From positions 1 to 49,846 of the forward strand of contig ONKU01000024.1 of the NCBI GenBank assembly GCA_900318535.1: a stretch of 49,846 nt of DNA, in the 5' to 3' direction. The stretch is from an uncultured Prevotellaceae bacterium. GTDB lineage: Bacteria; Bacteroidota; Bacteroidia; Bacteroidales; Muribaculaceae. The notes below the pieces were generated by a model. It worked only from the letters and a program-made list of their open reading frames with translations, was not told the origin of the DNA and did no database searches. The translations under genes were made by a program, and so were the position numbers. The first letter of the stretch is position 1, and each line of letters starts with the position of its first letter. Below, piece after piece: positions 49,085-49,846 of the stretch.

Positions 49085-49260
49085 CACACTAAGCCGCAAA
49101 GCTCATTTCGGCATCCGCACTCTGAAATTATTAAAAACAACTCAAACAACTTTGACAATTTGCTAACGCATAAAATAATTGTTTTAGTTGTTCGAGTTGT
49201 TTTCTATTTAAAAGAACGCGGATGCCAATAATGAGCTTTGCGTCTTAGCGCCTTAGCGTG
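49085..49260. repeat. Nested palindromic intergenic element
   Basis: Outer arms: 49085-49118 (CACACTAAGCCGCAAAGCTC, ATTTCGGCATCCGC) pairs imperfectly with 49218-49260 (GCGGATGCC, AATAATGAGCTTTGCG, TCTTAGCGCCTTAGCGTG). Inner arms: AAAACAACTCAAACAACT (49134-49151) / AGTTGTTCGAGTTGTTTT (49186-49203), 17 of 18 paired. No ORF. The rest of the 48915-49305 gap (A/T-rich start, AACTCCTAACTCC end) holds nothing else. It may be a MITE-like element; GCATCCGCACTCT is shared with 25545-25557. Confidence 0.75.
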
Positions 49261-49305
49261 GGGCAAAAAGAACGCGGAAGCCAACTCCTAACTCCTAATT
49301 TCTAA

Positions 49306-49846
49306 TTACCAACGGCCGGAGAGCAGGTAGTCGATCAGAGCGGTCACATCGGCAATGTTGATGCTGCTGTCCCGGTTGCAGTCGGCTGCCGGGTTGCTGA
49401 TGCTGCCGCCGCCCAGCAGCAGGTCGATCAAGGCCGTCACGTCGGCAATGTTGACGTTGCCGTCGCCGTTCACGTCGCCACGCAGGCCTGCGTTCTTATC
49501 GGTGAAGTAGCCCGGGTTGCTCGTGCCGCCGTCGATGTGGGCGTAGGTCTTGTCTTTCGGGTTGGATGAACTCCAGGTCGTGCCCTGGCCGCCCACCAGG
49601 CTGGTGCAACCATCGAACATATTTGAAGAATACGTCACAGCAGCGGTGCTCCAGCCACTGGCAGCATAGATGGTTAGCAGATTGGTGCAGCTGGAGAACA
49701 TGTATTCCATATTGGTCACCTGGGAAGTGTTGAAACTGCTCAAGTCTAGACTCTCCAATGCCTGGCAACTGCCGAACATGGTACGCATAGTGGTCACACG
49801 GGAGGTGTTGAAATGACTCAAGTCAATGCCCGTCAAACCAGAGCAA
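49306..49846 (-). CDS. BspA-type DUF285 surface protein with double dockerin-like tail (5' part outside window)
   Basis: The visible 176+ residues are the C-terminus; the frame is open to the window edge. DUF285 repeats (LSHFNTSRVTTMRTMFGSCQALESLDLSSFNTSQVTNMEYMFSSCTNLLTIYAASGWSTAAV, about 25 residues per unit) are followed by a linker (GTTWSSSNPKDKTYAHIDGGTSNPGYFT). Two calcium loops complete it: GDVNGDGNVNIADVTALIDLL and DCNRDSSINIADVTALIDYLL. Known: secreted or surface proteins with such repeats bind host or microbial partners; the tail is dockerin type I-like. One of three proteins in this window with this tail. Confidence 0.85.
   Translation of the reverse strand, partial: CSGLTGIDLSHFNTSRVTTMRTMFGSCQALESLDLSSFNTSQVTNMEYMFSSCTNLLTIYAASGWSTAAVTYSSNMFDGCTSLVGGQGTTWSSSNPKDKTYAHIDGGTSNPGYFTDKNAGLRGDVNGDGNVNIADVTALIDLLLGGGSISNPAADCNRDSSINIADVTALIDYLLSGRW

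Noticed and set aside
1-49846. tRNA, rRNA or known riboswitch genes
   Set aside because: No cloverleaf-like, rRNA-like or recognisable aptamer sequence was seen in the gaps; short structured RNAs could still be missed by eye.

Overview
The window looks like a chromosome segment from a gut- or rumen-type member of the order Bacteroidales (Prevotellaceae/Muribaculaceae-like). I infer this from three things. Promoters match the Bacteroidetes consensus TTTG-N19-TAnnTTTG with no Shine-Dalgarno signal. Families typical of the order are present: SusC-like barrels, DUF3127, DUF4840, OstA-like protein, FISUMP-like lipoprotein, BspA-type repeats, dockerin-like tails. The order tig-clpP-clpX-recQ is also typical. 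Genus-level placement is not possible by eye.

Layout. (1) Positions 1-9936 are an AT-rich, scarred accessory region. It holds a broken outer-membrane barrel gene, an IS4-type insertion sequence at 659-1923, a TPR sensor-regulator whose 5' end is cut by that IS, and a GC-richer island with an FMN reductase and a lipocalin. After these come an AlbA/RecG-like fragment, a tightly overlapping run of unfamiliar genes at 5840-8869 headed by a TIGR04255-like protein, and a truncated BspA/dockerin surface protein. It ends against what looks like the last 25 codons of nqrF plus its terminator. (2) 10116-13332 has a transglutaminase-like protein, a flavodoxin-like lipoprotein and a Skp/OmpH-like lipoprotein. 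(3) 13473-17300 is the most unusual part. A RAYT (REP-type) transposase gene carries a copy of its own palindrome inside the coding frame. Next to it is a single-chain fusion of an ECF sigma factor, a membrane helix and an outer-membrane beta-barrel. The same two-part promoter-like motif precedes both the fusion gene and the secreted dockerin-tailed protein after it. (4) 17344-24810 has a radical-SAM/Gfo-Idh pair, guanine deaminase, a TlpA-like thioredoxin with a CarboxypepD_reg-like partner, aminoacyl-histidine dipeptidase, and a DUF3127 protein with an SSB-like acidic tip.

(5) 24851-35000, all on the minus strand, is an envelope/repair operon: two peptidyl-prolyl isomerases (PpiC-type and SurA-type), OstA-like protein, MutL, histidinol-phosphatase-like PHP protein and a GDSL esterase, then an AlbA_2 regulator. 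(6) 35212-40746 holds small accessory lipoproteins and a TonB-receptor-like barrel controlled, I infer, by a membrane-anchored winged-helix regulator. A previously unlisted 47-aa ORF is translationally coupled to that regulator, and 11-bp direct repeats sit upstream of the barrel gene. (7) 40955-48914 is core: recQ, clpX, clpP, tig, an ECF sigma factor and an envelope-stress-like cluster (a 116-aa unknown, a holin-like membrane protein, two YtxH proteins). (8) The window ends in a palindromic intergenic element and a truncated BspA/DUF285-dockerin surface protein.

The strongest candidate for something undescribed is the sigma-TM-barrel fusion with its matching promoter pair. The in-frame REP-like palindrome in the RAYT gene and the unfamiliar 5840-8869 cassette come next.
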